Shown: positions 8,858-18,628, numbered from the stretch's first letter. The stretch: DNA of 64,000 bases from Desulfallas thermosapovorans DSM 6562 (GCF_008124625.1 NZ_VNHM01000002.1:186001-250000), one strand, 5' to 3'. The notes: generated from the letters alone by a model not told the origin. Made by a program: numbers and translations.

Positions 8858-9635
8858 AATGGTACAGATTCACGAACGCAAACGTCTTTTTATCGGGTTG
8901 CTGCTGGTCAGTTTACTGGTGGTGGGTTTTCTGGCCCTGGCCATTTGGTACCTGATTTTTAATCCGGAGCGTTCGACGATTTATAAACTGGTGTTATTGG
9001 CCGTGGCCGTGGTGCTGGTAATTGTTATTTTGCTGGCCGGCTTCGGCCTGGCCGGCATAGTTTTAACAATTATCCGCGCCAAGCCCTTTGCATTATTACG
9101 GGGTCCCACCCGGGTGGCTATTAATACTTTTTTCCCCCTGGTGTTGATACTGGGCAGGTTGTTCAGGGTGGATATGGATCGGATTAAACGGTCTTTTATT
9201 GAAGTGAATAATAATTTGGTTCGGGCACTTAATACCAGTGCCTCACCGGAGCAACTGCTGCTGTTGGCCCCGCACTGCCTGCAAAGCAGCACCTGTGTAC
9301 ATAAAGTTACGGGCAATGTGGATAATTGCCGCCGTTGCGGCCAGTGCATGGTCGGCGATTTATTGCAACTGCGGGATCGTTACGGTATCCGGGTGGGGAT
9401 GGCCACCGGGGGCACCCTGGCCCGCAAATACGTACGGGATTACCGTCCCAAGGCCATTGTGGCCATAGCCTGTGAGCGAGATTTAACCAGCGGTATTTTG
9501 GATGCCAACCCGGTGCCGGTGCTGGGCGTCACCAATTTAAGGCCCCACGGGCCGTGCCATGATACGCAGTTTTCTTTTCAACAGGTAGATGAAGCCATCC
9601 AATACTTTTTGCATAATGGAAGTGATGGTACTTGA
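8841..9635 (+). CDS. DUF116 family membrane protein
   Basis: This DUF116 protein has two N-terminal membrane segments (about residues 15-37 and 46-75) followed by a cytoplasmic, cysteine-bearing domain. The cysteines lie in LQSSTCVHKVTG, NCRRCGQCMVGD and near the end in PCHDTQ, and could hold a metal or Fe-S cluster. The biochemical role is not known. I place the start at the ATG at 8841, overlapping fmt; the ATG at 8859 would also serve. The frame stays open upstream into fmt, but that part is a shadow. The stop overlaps the TTG of rsmB by 4 bp (TTGA), implying coupled translation. Confidence 0.85.
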   Translation: MRAEHKMVQIHERKRLFIGLLLVSLLVVGFLALAIWYLIFNPERSTIYKLVLLAVAVVLVIVILLAGFGLAGIVLTIIRAKPFALLRGPTRVAINTFFPLVLILGRLFRVDMDRIKRSFIEVNNNLVRALNTSASPEQLLLLAPHCLQSSTCVHKVTGNVDNCRRCGQCMVGDLLQLRDRYGIRVGMATGGTLARKYVRDYRPKAIVAIACERDLTSGILDANPVPVLGVTNLRPHGPCHDTQFSFQQVDEAIQYFLHNGSDGT

Positions 9636-10993
9636 AGCATAAAGCGAACACCCGGGAAGCCGCCCTGAAAGTGCTGTTGGCGGTGGATGAACGGGAAGCC
9701 TACGCCAATCTGGCCCTGGGGTCGGTACTGGATAAAACAAGCCCTGGTAAACTGGACCGGGCTTTTATTACAGAGCTGGTTTACGGTACGCTGCGCACTC
9801 AAAACACCCTGGACTGGGCGCTGGGTCACTTCCTGCGCCGACCGCTGGCCGGCCTTTCCACGGTGGTGCGGAATATATTACGTTTAGGTGCCTACCAGGT
9901 GATGTTTATGGACCGGGTGCCCGATTCCGCCGCTGTTAACGAGTCGGTTATCCTGGCTCGTCGATACGGCCATGAGGGTATTGTTAAATTTATCAACGGG
10001 GTGCTGCGTAATTTAGTGCGGGGCAAGGAGCGGTTAAACTACCCCGACCCCGGTAAAGACCCGGTGCAATATATAGCTTTGCGCCATTCCCACCCGGCCT
10101 GGCTGGTGCGCAAGTGGCTGGATGATTTTGGTTTTGAAGAAACAGAGGCCCTTTGTGTGGCCAACAACCAACCCGCACCCAACACCGTGCGGGTAAATAC
10201 GTTAAAAACAAGTGCTACGGAGTTGATGGAGAGGCTTAAAACCCTGGGCGTGGAGGCCCAAAGGGGCCGGTACGCTGCTGATTGCTTGCACCTGCATGGT
10301 TTCGTATCCCTTGGTTCCCTGGCACCCTTTCAGGAAGGTCAACTCCAGGCCCAGGATGAAAGTTCCATACTGGTAGGCCAGGCCCTGCGCCCGTTGCCCG
10401 GTGCCCGGGTGTTGGATGTAGCCAGTGCTCCCGGTGGTAAAGCAACGCACCTGGCTCAATTAATGCAGAACCGGGGTGAAATAAAAGCCCTGGATGTACA
10501 CAGGCATAAAATAAAACTTATTGAAGAAAACTGCCGTCGCTTGGGGGTGCAAATAGTACAGCCGGTTTTGGCCGATGCCCGGCAAATACCGGAGGAATAC
10601 AGAGGGTGGGCCGATTATGTGCTGGTGGACGCACCCTGTTCCGGTTTGGGCGTGTTGCGCCGGCGACCGGACGCCAGATGGCGTAAGGATGAAGAGCAAA
10701 TTAATAGTTTAACGGAACTGCAGGCGCAGATTTTGGAATCCGCTGCAGCGGCCTTAAAACCCGGCGGCGTGCTGGTATACAGTACCTGCACCATAACCCG
10801 GGAGGAAAACCTGGAGCAGGTGGAACGGTTCTTACTTAAGCATCCCGGTTATCGCCCGGAGTCCCTGGTTGAGTTTTTACCCGCCAGTCTTGATCATGGA
10901 AAAACTATGAGCCGGGGTTATTTGCAGATATTGCCGCACGTACATGGCCTGGATGGTTTTTTTATGGCCAGGCTGCGTAAAAGCGGTGCATAG
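9632..10993 (+). CDS. rsmB: 16S rRNA m5C967 methyltransferase
   Basis: RsmB (Sun/Fmu) methylates cytosine 967 of 16S rRNA using SAM. The 453-aa protein has an N-terminal NusB-like RNA-binding domain (about 1-140) and a C-terminal Rossmann methyltransferase. The SAM loop VLDVASAPGGKATHLA and the two catalytic-cysteine motifs DAPCSGLGVLRR and YSTCTITREEN are present. It starts at TTG, overlapping the preceding stop by 4 bp. rlmN follows, as in many Firmicutes. Confidence 0.94.
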   Translation: MKHKANTREAALKVLLAVDEREAYANLALGSVLDKTSPGKLDRAFITELVYGTLRTQNTLDWALGHFLRRPLAGLSTVVRNILRLGAYQVMFMDRVPDSAAVNESVILARRYGHEGIVKFINGVLRNLVRGKERLNYPDPGKDPVQYIALRHSHPAWLVRKWLDDFGFEETEALCVANNQPAPNTVRVNTLKTSATELMERLKTLGVEAQRGRYAADCLHLHGFVSLGSLAPFQEGQLQAQDESSILVGQALRPLPGARVLDVASAPGGKATHLAQLMQNRGEIKALDVHRHKIKLIEENCRRLGVQIVQPVLADARQIPEEYRGWADYVLVDAPCSGLGVLRRRPDARWRKDEEQINSLTELQAQILESAAAALKPGGVLVYSTCTITREENLEQVERFLLKHPGYRPESLVEFLPASLDHGKTMSRGYLQILPHVHGLDGFFMARLRKSGA

Positions 10994-11049
10994 CAGGATT
11001 TGTTTAAGAGAGTGTAGAAATAGCAAAACATGTTGACGGGGGATATTTT

Positions 11050-12105
11050 ATGCCGGTCTTGCCCAATATTAAAGATTTGACTTTGGAGGAGTTGGAACGT
11101 GAAATAACAGCCCTTGGCATGCCCAAATTCAGGGCTGCCCAGGTAATTGACTGGATGCAACGCAAAGGGGCGAATTCCTTTGCGGATATGACCAATGTGC
11201 CCGGGGAAGTGCGGGAGAGGCTGGCTGGTAAATTTAGTCCCGGCGGGGTGACGGTGCTGGATAAAAAAAATTCCCGGAAGCAGGAAACCGTCAAATTCCT
11301 GCTGGAATTACAGGACGGTCAAGTTGTAGAGAGTGTATTAATGAAATATCACTATGGCTACACCGCCTGTCTTTCCACCCAGGTGGGCTGCCGTATGGGC
11401 TGCCGGTTGTGCGCCTCGGGCCTGGAGGGGCTCACCCGCAACCTTACACCGGGGGAACTGATCGACCAGATTTGGGCCATACAAAAGGCATCCGGCCGGC
11501 GCATCAGCCGTATTGTGTTAATGGGCTCGGGGGAGCCGCTGGATAATTATGAAGCCACGGTAAAGTTTATTGAGCTGGTTACCGCTTCTTACGGGTTGAA
11601 TATCAGCCAGCGGCACGTTACTCTATCAACCTGCGGTATCGTACCGCGTATTTATGAACTAATGCATCTGCGCCTGGCCATAACCCTGGCGGTTTCCTTG
11701 CATGCCCCCAATAATGCATTGCGCAATCAACTGGTGCCCATTAACAAAGTCTACCCGCTGGAAAAGTTACTGCCGGCCTGTGGTGACTATGCCGAATACA
11801 CGGGGCGGCGGGTGTCATTTGAATATGCTCTGCTGGGCGGTGTGAATGATACTTTGACCCATGCCAGGGAACTAGCCGGTATACTGCGCGGAATTCACTG
11901 TCATATTAATTTAATTCCGGCCAATCCGGTACCAGAACGGGGTATTAGCAGAAGCACTACCGGAGATGTGCATGCTTTCAAGGCAGTCTTGGAGAAAAAA
12001 GGATACCGGGTAACTGTACGCCGGGAAATGGGGTTGGACATTGATGCCGCGTGCGGGCAACTGCGCCGGCGGTTTGCGGCCGGTGAAAAAACCGTAACGA
12101 GGTGA
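11050..12105 (+). CDS. rlmN: 23S rRNA A2503 / tRNA A37 C2-methyltransferase (radical SAM)
   Basis: RlmN is a radical SAM enzyme that methylates C2 of A2503 in 23S rRNA and of A37 in some tRNAs. The CxxxCxxC cluster motif reads CRMGCRLC near residue 115, preceded by STQVG. The GSGEPLDNY glycine-rich motif and the C-terminal DIDAACGQLR with a catalytic cysteine are intact. At 351 aa it is normal length. It is followed within 6 bp by the FHA gene. Confidence 0.95.
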   Translation: MPVLPNIKDLTLEELEREITALGMPKFRAAQVIDWMQRKGANSFADMTNVPGEVRERLAGKFSPGGVTVLDKKNSRKQETVKFLLELQDGQVVESVLMKYHYGYTACLSTQVGCRMGCRLCASGLEGLTRNLTPGELIDQIWAIQKASGRRISRIVLMGSGEPLDNYEATVKFIELVTASYGLNISQRHVTLSTCGIVPRIYELMHLRLAITLAVSLHAPNNALRNQLVPINKVYPLEKLLPACGDYAEYTGRRVSFEYALLGGVNDTLTHARELAGILRGIHCHINLIPANPVPERGISRSTTGDVHAFKAVLEKKGYRVTVRREMGLDIDAACGQLRRRFAAGEKTVTR

Positions 12106-12111
12106 TCGACG

Positions 12112-12852
12112 GTGGGGTTTTTTTCGGAGCTGGAAGGGAACCTGGAAAAATATATTGAAGGTTTTTTTAAAGATAAATTCGGTGGTGGAGGCTTGCAGCC
12201 GGTGGATATTGCCAAAAAACTGGCCAGGGAAATGCGTGACCGGCGCCGGGTCGGCCTGAAGGATATTTATGTACCCAACCGGTTTGAAGTTATTCTGGGA
12301 CCAAAGGATTACGCTGCGGTCAGCCCGCTTATGGACCGGTTGTCGGCGGAGATGGTGGACTATGTGAAGAATAAAGCGGTGGAGAAAAAGTATACCCTGC
12401 TGGGGGCAGTGGCGGTGTCCTTCATGGAACGGGAGCAATTGCCCCGGGGGCAAGTGGAAATAAACAGTTTTTTTGATGAGTGTGTAGAGGAAAAGCCGGA
12501 AACGGTGGAAGATACCATGCGCTTTACCCCGGTGCGGGGTGTGCCCGAACCGGAACGTAATGTAACTGTGCTGCTGGAAGTGGTGGAGGGTGCCCTGGCT
12601 GGTAAAAAGTTTGTATTGGAAGGTAACCAGGTTACCATCGGTCGCGGCGAAATTTGCGATATATGCTTACCGGACAACAGTATTTCCAGGCGTCATGCCG
12701 TCATAAACCGTACAGGCCGGCATTTTGTCATAAGGGACCGGTCCAGCACCAACGGCACATATGTCAACGGGGTGAAGGTGGCCCAAATAGAGCTAAGCCA
12801 TGGCGATGTTGTAAAAATGGGTAATACGGTACTGATATTTAAGGTGGAATGA
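12112..12852 (+). CDS. fhaA: FhaA-type protein: DUF3662 plus FHA domain
   Basis: The 246-aa protein combines an N-terminal DUF3662 domain (about 1-115, starting MGFFSELEGNLEKYIEGFF) with a C-terminal FHA domain (about 150-245; core IGRGEICDICLPDNSISRRH). FHA domains bind phosphothreonine peptides, so it probably reads marks made by the PASTA kinase 4 kb downstream. The same architecture is known as FhaA in Mycobacterium, where it acts with PknB in cell-wall synthesis. It starts at GTG and its stop overlaps the next ATG (ATGA). Confidence 0.88.
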   Translation: MGFFSELEGNLEKYIEGFFKDKFGGGGLQPVDIAKKLAREMRDRRRVGLKDIYVPNRFEVILGPKDYAAVSPLMDRLSAEMVDYVKNKAVEKKYTLLGAVAVSFMEREQLPRGQVEINSFFDECVEEKPETVEDTMRFTPVRGVPEPERNVTVLLEVVEGALAGKKFVLEGNQVTIGRGEICDICLPDNSISRRHAVINRTGRHFVIRDRSSTNGTYVNGVKVAQIELSHGDVVKMGNTVLIFKVE

Positions 12853-13397
12853 TTTTTTTGGATATTGTTTTATTTGTATTACGCACTGCTTTTATCGTGC
12901 TGATCTACGTATTTATATTTATAGTTTTAATTCATTTAATTAAAGATCTACATAATACGGCAGAGCCCCGGGCTGGCAATACTGCGGCAATGAGAGAAGG
13001 CGGGGCTTACCGGGTGGCCGCTCCGGCAGGTATGGAAAGAAGCGGCCCGGGAGTGTTGGTGGTTGAATCCGCACCTGCTGAATATGACATGGAAGGTGTG
13101 GAGTTTGCCCTGTCCCGGGAGTTGAGACTGGGCCGGGGTCCGAATAATGAAGTGATTCTACCTGACCGGTTTGCTTCAAACAACCATGCCAGGTTGTTCA
13201 GCCGGGACGGGCAGTTCTGGCTTGAGGATTTGGGAAGCAAAAACGGCACTTATTTAAACGGTAAACCCCTTGCCGGACCCGCTGTGCTGGCCAATGGTGA
13301 TCAAATAAGAATAGGAGAGATAATATTCAAGTTTGTGAGGTGGGGTTATGAGGTGGAGTCAGATCACCGAGTGCGGTCCGGTACGCCGAAGAAATGA
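12849..13397 (+). CDS. fhaB: Membrane-anchored FHA protein (FhaB/FipA type)
   Basis: The 182-aa protein has one N-terminal membrane helix (about residues 2-30) and a C-terminal FHA domain (about 80-165; RLGRGPNNEVILPDRFASNNH and the following DLGSKNGTYLNG). It overlaps fhaA by 4 bp and runs 50 bp into the phosphatase gene, so the three are translationally coupled. The membrane anchor places a phosphothreonine reader next to the SEDS/PBP pair encoded downstream. Its exact partners are inferred from gene order. Confidence 0.86.
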   Translation: MIFLDIVLFVLRTAFIVLIYVFIFIVLIHLIKDLHNTAEPRAGNTAAMREGGAYRVAAPAGMERSGPGVLVVESAPAEYDMEGVEFALSRELRLGRGPNNEVILPDRFASNNHARLFSRDGQFWLEDLGSKNGTYLNGKPLAGPAVLANGDQIRIGEIIFKFVRWGYEVESDHRVRSGTPKK

Positions 13398-14064
13398 AGA
13401 TTGGCTTTGCGTGTGCCCTGATTTGGGTTTATTTGCCGTAGCGGACGGTATGGGGGGACATTTGGCCGGGGATGTTGCCAGCAGGCTGGCCCTGGGGGTA
13501 TTGGAGGATTACCTGAGGGACCACCGGCATGATAATGCACCTTACCCGGACAAATTGGCAACAGGTATACAAAAAGCGAATGAAGTGGTTTATCTGGCTG
13601 CCAGCAAAGATGTGCAGCGACGGGGTATGGGTACAACAATTACCGCCTGCCTGGTGCAAGGCTATCATGCCACAGTGGCCAACGTGGGGGATAGCAGGGC
13701 GCTGCTGCTCCGGGAGGGTAATATCAATAAATTAACCGTTGATCACTCGCTGGTACAGGAGTTGATTGACGGTGGCGGCATATCTGAAAAGGAAGCACTG
13801 CAACACCCGCGGCGCAATGTTTTAACCAGAGCGCTGGGTGTCGGTCCACGGGTAAATGTGGATATTTATGAGTATAGCCTTGCCCGGGGCGACCGGATCC
13901 TTATCTGCACAGATGGATTAACCGGTTTTGTGCCGGAACAGCGGATTGGCGACCTGTTGCTAGTGTCTCCGGACCCACAGGAAGCTTTACATTTGCTCCT
14001 CAAAGAAGCCATAGCAGCGGGTAGTAACGACAATATTACAATCATTCTGCTGGCGGTGGATTAA
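13348..14064 (+). CDS. prpC: PP2C-type Ser/Thr phosphatase
   Basis: This 238-aa PPM/PP2C phosphatase reverses phosphorylation by the neighbouring Ser/Thr kinase. The metal-binding motifs are visible: RRRNEDW near the start, VADGMGGH at about 30-38, GTTITACLV, NVGDSRALL, and the C-terminal CTDGLTG and SNDNITIILL. The start lies inside the preceding FHA gene; its conserved opening WSQITECGPVRRRNED supports this. Firmicute names are PrpC or Stp, the actinobacterial counterpart PstP. Confidence 0.94.
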   Translation: MRWSQITECGPVRRRNEDWLCVCPDLGLFAVADGMGGHLAGDVASRLALGVLEDYLRDHRHDNAPYPDKLATGIQKANEVVYLAASKDVQRRGMGTTITACLVQGYHATVANVGDSRALLLREGNINKLTVDHSLVQELIDGGGISEKEALQHPRRNVLTRALGVGPRVNVDIYEYSLARGDRILICTDGLTGFVPEQRIGDLLLVSPDPQEALHLLLKEAIAAGSNDNITIILLAVD

Positions 14065-14065
14065 A

Positions 14066-15319
14066 TTGTACGGGCGAGGTAGAGAACGAAAATTACTGGC
14101 TGTGGCTTTCCTTTACACGTTCACCGGGGGAGCGGTTCTTTATCTAAAGGAACCCGGACCGGACGGGTTATGGGCCATGGCTGCCGCACTTGTAATATTT
14201 GCCGGTTTTATGCTGCTCAGTGTGTTGTGGCAGCACCGGAAGATTACATTTGACCAGTATATCACACCCATCATCAGTTTTCTGGCCGGTACCGGGGTGG
14301 TGTTCCTTTTCCGGCTGAACCCCGGATACGGGTACAGGCAATTATCCTGGGTGATTATCGGTATGGTTGCGTTATTTCTTACCACTACTCTACTGCGCTG
14401 TTACCGGGATTTGGCCGAATACAAGTACCTGGTGGCCCTGACCGGCATTTTGGCGCTCTTGCTGCCTGTATTTTTCGGCATTGAATTGGGCGGGGCCAAA
14501 AGTTGGCTGGATTTGGGCCTGTTCCACTTTCAACCTTCTGAATTTGTTAAGCTGTTATTGGTATTTTTCCTGGGTAGTTATTTAATGGAGAGTCGCATGC
14601 TGTGGCAGGCGGGTGAACAGAAAATCTACTTTTTACCCGGTGTTCAGCAATGGGGTCCCCTTTTGGGTATGTGGCTGACAGCGCTGCTGGTGTTGGTATT
14701 TCAAAAGGATCTGGGTACTGCGCTAATTTATTTTGGTACCTTTCTGGCCATGGTATATATGGCCACGGCCCGGTGGTTGTATATTCTACTGGGCGCGTTG
14801 ATGTTTTTTTCCGGCGCGGCGGTGGCTTACACGGTGGTGAGCCATGTGCATACACGGGTGGCCATTTGGCTGGATCCCTGGGCCACAGCCCAGACTTCGG
14901 GCTACCAAATCATCCAATCCCTTTATGCCATTAACGACGGTGGCATTTTAGGCACCGGACTGGGAGCCGGATTTCCCGGGTTTATTCCGGCGGTGCACAC
15001 CGACTTCATCTTTGCCGCCATTTGTGAGGAAGCCGGTTTACTGGGCGGCATCGGTATTATGGTGTTATTTATGCTGCTGGTATACCGTGGTTTTAAAATT
15101 GCCCTGGTGGCCCGGGATGAATATGCCGGGTTGATGGCTGCGGGTTTTACTACCATTTTGGGATTGCAAATATTTATTATCGTTGCCGGTGTGACCAAAT
15201 TATTGCCCATGACAGGTATTACTTTACCATTTATCAGTTACGGAGGTAGTTCAATGGTGGCCAATTTTATTTTGGCCGGGATGCTGCTTAATATTTCCGG
15301 CGAGGCCGATTTGCCATGA
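14066..15319 (+). CDS. SEDS peptidoglycan glycosyltransferase (FtsW/RodA/SpoVE family)
   Basis: SEDS proteins polymerise lipid II into glycan strands together with a class B PBP. The 417-aa protein has about ten membrane segments. The conserved periplasmic pattern TALIYFGTFLAMVY, GLGAGFPGFIPAVHTDFIFA and the C-terminal TGITLPFISYGGSSM are present. It starts at TTG one base after the phosphatase stop and overlaps pbpA by 4 bp. Whether it works in elongation (RodA) or division (FtsW) cannot be told from sequence; the actinobacterial gene order favours RodA. Confidence 0.92.
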   Translation: MYGRGRERKLLAVAFLYTFTGGAVLYLKEPGPDGLWAMAAALVIFAGFMLLSVLWQHRKITFDQYITPIISFLAGTGVVFLFRLNPGYGYRQLSWVIIGMVALFLTTTLLRCYRDLAEYKYLVALTGILALLLPVFFGIELGGAKSWLDLGLFHFQPSEFVKLLLVFFLGSYLMESRMLWQAGEQKIYFLPGVQQWGPLLGMWLTALLVLVFQKDLGTALIYFGTFLAMVYMATARWLYILLGALMFFSGAAVAYTVVSHVHTRVAIWLDPWATAQTSGYQIIQSLYAINDGGILGTGLGAGFPGFIPAVHTDFIFAAICEEAGLLGGIGIMVLFMLLVYRGFKIALVARDEYAGLMAAGFTTILGLQIFIIVAGVTKLLPMTGITLPFISYGGSSMVANFILAGMLLNISGEADLP

Positions 15320-16704
15320 AAAACAATGTGCGCAGGCTTGCCTATTTAATACTGGCGGGCCTCGGGGTAATTTGCGTGTATCTGGCCTTGATACCGCTCT
15401 ATATTGATTATGTAGCCGGAAATAATACCGTACCGGCCGACCCGCGTATTGCCGCCCGGGAAAGTCAAATTAAAAGGGGAGATATCCTGGACAGGCGGGG
15501 CAATATATTGGCTTGCAGCGTGCCGGTGGAAAACGGCTACACCAGGGAATACCCGCTGGGCAGTGCGGCCGCGCATGTTGTCGGTTATAATTCGAGCAAA
15601 TACGGTGCTGCGGGTATTGAAAAGAACATGGCCAAAGTTTTACTGGGACTTGAGGGCGGCAATGATATTTCCGCACTGCGTAACCGTATTTTGGGACACC
15701 CCGGTATGGGCAATGATGTTACCTTGACCATCGATGCCGAATTGCAAAAAAGTGCCAGTGATCTACTGGGCGGGCAAAAAGGGGCCATAGTGGTGTTGGA
15801 CCCCACCACGGGGGAAGTACTGGCCATGGCCAGTTATCCAAATTATGACCCCGCTCAGGTGGCGGGTTACATGAACCAGCCCGATTCACCCATGTTAAAC
15901 CGGGCTGCCCAGGGGGCATATCCTCCCGGTTCCGTATTCAAGGTGGTTACCGCGGCGGCTTTGCTCTCCGAATTACCTAAAATGGCCAGAGATAACATAG
16001 ATTGTACCGGGCAATTAAAAGTAACCGGTTTTACATTAAGGGATAACGCGGTGCACGGTACAGTGGATTTTAGAAAGGCCTTTGCCCAATCCTGTAATGT
16101 AGCCTTTGGACGGTATGGCCTGGCTGTGGGTAACGAGCGGTTTGTCCGGCAGGCCGGGGCCTTTGGGATAGGTAAACAATTTGAATTCCCGCTGCCGGTA
16201 TATAATGGGCATATAACACCGGCCGGTAAAATGGATGGCCCGAACCTGGCCTCCAGCGCCATCGGTCAGGGCGAACTATTGATCAGCCCGCTGCAGGCTG
16301 TCTTACTGGCCGCAGCAGTGGCCAACGACGGTATTATTATGAAGCCGTATTTAATTTCCAGTTATAGTAATGCAAAGGGCGGCCAAATTAACATGCAGCC
16401 CCGCCAGTGGCTTAAAGCTATGGAGCCGGAGGTGGCCGCCGCTTTAACCGAGGAGATGATTGCTGTGGTGAGGGAAGGTACCGGAAAAGCAGCGGCGCTG
16501 CCAGGCATAACCGTGGCCGGTAAAACTGGCTCGGCCGAAAACCCGCATGGTAGAAGTCATGCCTGGTTTGTGGGCTTTGCCCCGGCCCACCAGCCCCGGG
16601 TGGCGGTGGCGGTGCTGCTGGAAAACGCCGGATCGGGAGGAGCCGTGGCTGCACCAATAGCCCGGGAGGTTTTCAGGCGGGCGCTGGATTTACTGGATAG
16701 CTAA
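15316..16704 (+). CDS. pbpA: Class B penicillin-binding protein (transpeptidase)
   Basis: This cell-wall transpeptidase cross-links peptidoglycan. It has one N-terminal membrane anchor (about 8-32), a short dimerisation domain with the R-x-G-x-I-x-D-R-x-G-x-I-L-A motif (about 54-66) and a transpeptidase domain with SVFK (206-209), SCN (259-261) and KTGS (403-406). At 462 aa it is short for class B, similar to mycobacterial PbpA rather than PBP2b. It is coupled to the SEDS gene by an ATGA overlap, which fits a two-protein synthase. Confidence 0.93.
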   Translation: MKNNVRRLAYLILAGLGVICVYLALIPLYIDYVAGNNTVPADPRIAARESQIKRGDILDRRGNILACSVPVENGYTREYPLGSAAAHVVGYNSSKYGAAGIEKNMAKVLLGLEGGNDISALRNRILGHPGMGNDVTLTIDAELQKSASDLLGGQKGAIVVLDPTTGEVLAMASYPNYDPAQVAGYMNQPDSPMLNRAAQGAYPPGSVFKVVTAAALLSELPKMARDNIDCTGQLKVTGFTLRDNAVHGTVDFRKAFAQSCNVAFGRYGLAVGNERFVRQAGAFGIGKQFEFPLPVYNGHITPAGKMDGPNLASSAIGQGELLISPLQAVLLAAAVANDGIIMKPYLISSYSNAKGGQINMQPRQWLKAMEPEVAAALTEEMIAVVREGTGKAAALPGITVAGKTGSAENPHGRSHAWFVGFAPAHQPRVAVAVLLENAGSGGAVAAPIAREVFRRALDLLDS

Positions 16705-16743
16705 GTGCGCAGTGAGCCAGATGATTTTTGAGGAGAATTAATT

Positions 16744-18618
16744 ATGATCGGCAAGATGCTGGGAAACAGATATGAGATACTGGAAAAACTGGGTGGCGGC
16801 GGCATGGCCATTGTTTATAAAAGCCGGGATACATTTTTAAACCGCTTTGTAACCATCAAGGTGTTGCGCCCGGAGTTTACCTCGGACGAGGATTTTATCA
16901 GGCGATTCAGGCGCGAAGCCCAGGCCGTGGCCAGTTTGTCCCATCCCAACATTGTAAACATTCATGATGTAGGTCAGGAAGATGGTATTCACTATCTGGT
17001 AATGGAGTATATCCAGGGAGATAATCTGAAGGCTATTATCCGGAAGAACGGGCAACTAAGACCAGAGCATGCGGTACGCATCGCCATACAGGTTTGCGAA
17101 GCTTTGGAGCATGCCCATGAAAATCATATCGTGCACCGGGACGTCAAACCCCATAATATATTGATTACAGATGACGGGCGGGCCAAACTTACTGATTTTG
17201 GTATTGCCATGGAAGCCACTTCGGCCACCATTACCCGCACTGATACTATTATGGGGTCGGTACATTATTTAAGCCCGGAGCAGGCCCGGGGTGAGACCGC
17301 CACCACCAAATCAGATATTTACGCTGTAGGCATTTTATTGTATGAAATGTTAACCGGTAAACAACCCTATAGCGGGGACAGCCCCATTGCCGTGGCCATA
17401 AAACATATCCAGGAAACTCCGCAGCCCGTTGATGAAGTAAACCCCGGCGTGCCCGCGGAACTGGCCGAAGTGGTTATGCGGGCCATGGAAAAACAGCCCG
17501 AAGACAGGTATAAAAGCGCGGCGGAGCTAGCTCGCTATTTGGAACTGGCCCTCGAGGACACCGGGCAGGCCACGGTGGTTATTCCCGCTGATGAACTGGT
17601 GGCCAAGGCGGCGTACGGCGCGGCAAAGAATAAAACCACCCCCGGAAAAACAACCCGGAAAGCCGGTGGTTTGACTACGCGGGTTTGGATTTTGGCAACG
17701 GTGGCGGTATTGATGGCGGGGATAGTAGCCGGCGGTATATATTATTTTTATAACATTATGAATGTTACTCCCATTAAGGTGCCCAGTGTCATCGGCATGA
17801 CTAAAGAACAGGCCTATGAGGAACTAACGGCGCTGGGGCTAACGGTCAGTTTCAATGAAGTTTACGATGATGAAGAGAAGGGCAAAGTTATAGCCCAGAG
17901 CATTGGACCGGAAGATGCCGCGGTAAAACCGCCCCGTGAAGTTGTGCTTACGATAAGTAAGGGCCCGGAAATGTGTGAAGTGCCCGACCTGTTTAATGTA
18001 ACGGATTACGAGGCGGAATATCGATTAAACGAAGCAGGTTTAAAGCTGGCCCGTCCCTACGATGAAATTTTTCACGACCAAGTGGCCAAGGGAAATGTAG
18101 TGGTGCAGTCTCCTGCAGCCGGGGAGTTGGTACCCAAGGGTTCCGAGGTTAAAATCACCATCAGCAAGGGTCCGGAACCCAAAAAACAACAGGTGCCCGA
18201 TTTAACCCGTCATACACTGGATGAGGCCAGGGCTATTTTAGCTGAAATAAATTTAGTGTTAAATGAAGATGATATTCAACAAGAGTTTAAAGCAGGTTTT
18301 TACCCGGGGCAGATCATTAGACAAAACCCTGCGCCCGGTACCGAAGTTGAAGAAGGGACACTGGTCAGTGTTGTATTGCACAACGGTCCCGGACCGGTGG
18401 AGCGTACGGCCAGGGTTAAAATATCGGACGAAATACCCGGTGACGACCAGGAGCACCTGGTTGAAATAGTGGTGGAGGATGCCAGGGGGCGACAATTGCA
18501 ATATGCTGATTCCCATAAGGCCGGCGAACGCATAAACGAGAAAATAACTTACGTGGGTAGTGGGGTGGTGCAGGTATATATCGACAAAGAGTTAATCTGG
18601 GAAGACGAATTATCATAG
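16744..18618 (+). CDS. prkC: PASTA-domain Ser/Thr protein kinase
   Basis: This membrane Ser/Thr kinase senses muropeptides or lipid II and phosphorylates cytoplasmic targets. The kinase domain (about 10-275) has the glycine loop GGGGMA, Lys39, HRD (131-133) and DFG (151-153). A juxtamembrane stretch leads to one membrane helix (about 317-340). Outside lie three PASTA repeats (about 345-415, 415-480, 485-553), then an extra beta-rich tail of about 70 aa. B. subtilis PrkC also has three PASTA repeats. Neighbours prpC and rsgA, a known PrkC substrate in B. subtilis, match the Firmicute arrangement. Confidence 0.94.
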   Translation: MIGKMLGNRYEILEKLGGGGMAIVYKSRDTFLNRFVTIKVLRPEFTSDEDFIRRFRREAQAVASLSHPNIVNIHDVGQEDGIHYLVMEYIQGDNLKAIIRKNGQLRPEHAVRIAIQVCEALEHAHENHIVHRDVKPHNILITDDGRAKLTDFGIAMEATSATITRTDTIMGSVHYLSPEQARGETATTKSDIYAVGILLYEMLTGKQPYSGDSPIAVAIKHIQETPQPVDEVNPGVPAELAEVVMRAMEKQPEDRYKSAAELARYLELALEDTGQATVVIPADELVAKAAYGAAKNKTTPGKTTRKAGGLTTRVWILATVAVLMAGIVAGGIYYFYNIMNVTPIKVPSVIGMTKEQAYEELTALGLTVSFNEVYDDEEKGKVIAQSIGPEDAAVKPPREVVLTISKGPEMCEVPDLFNVTDYEAEYRLNEAGLKLARPYDEIFHDQVAKGNVVVQSPAAGELVPKGSEVKITISKGPEPKKQQVPDLTRHTLDEARAILAEINLVLNEDDIQQEFKAGFYPGQIIRQNPAPGTEVEEGTLVSVVLHNGPGPVERTARVKISDEIPGDDQEHLVEIVVEDARGRQLQYADSHKAGERINEKITYVGSGVVQVYIDKELIWEDELS

Positions 18619-18628
18619 GGGGGCCTTT

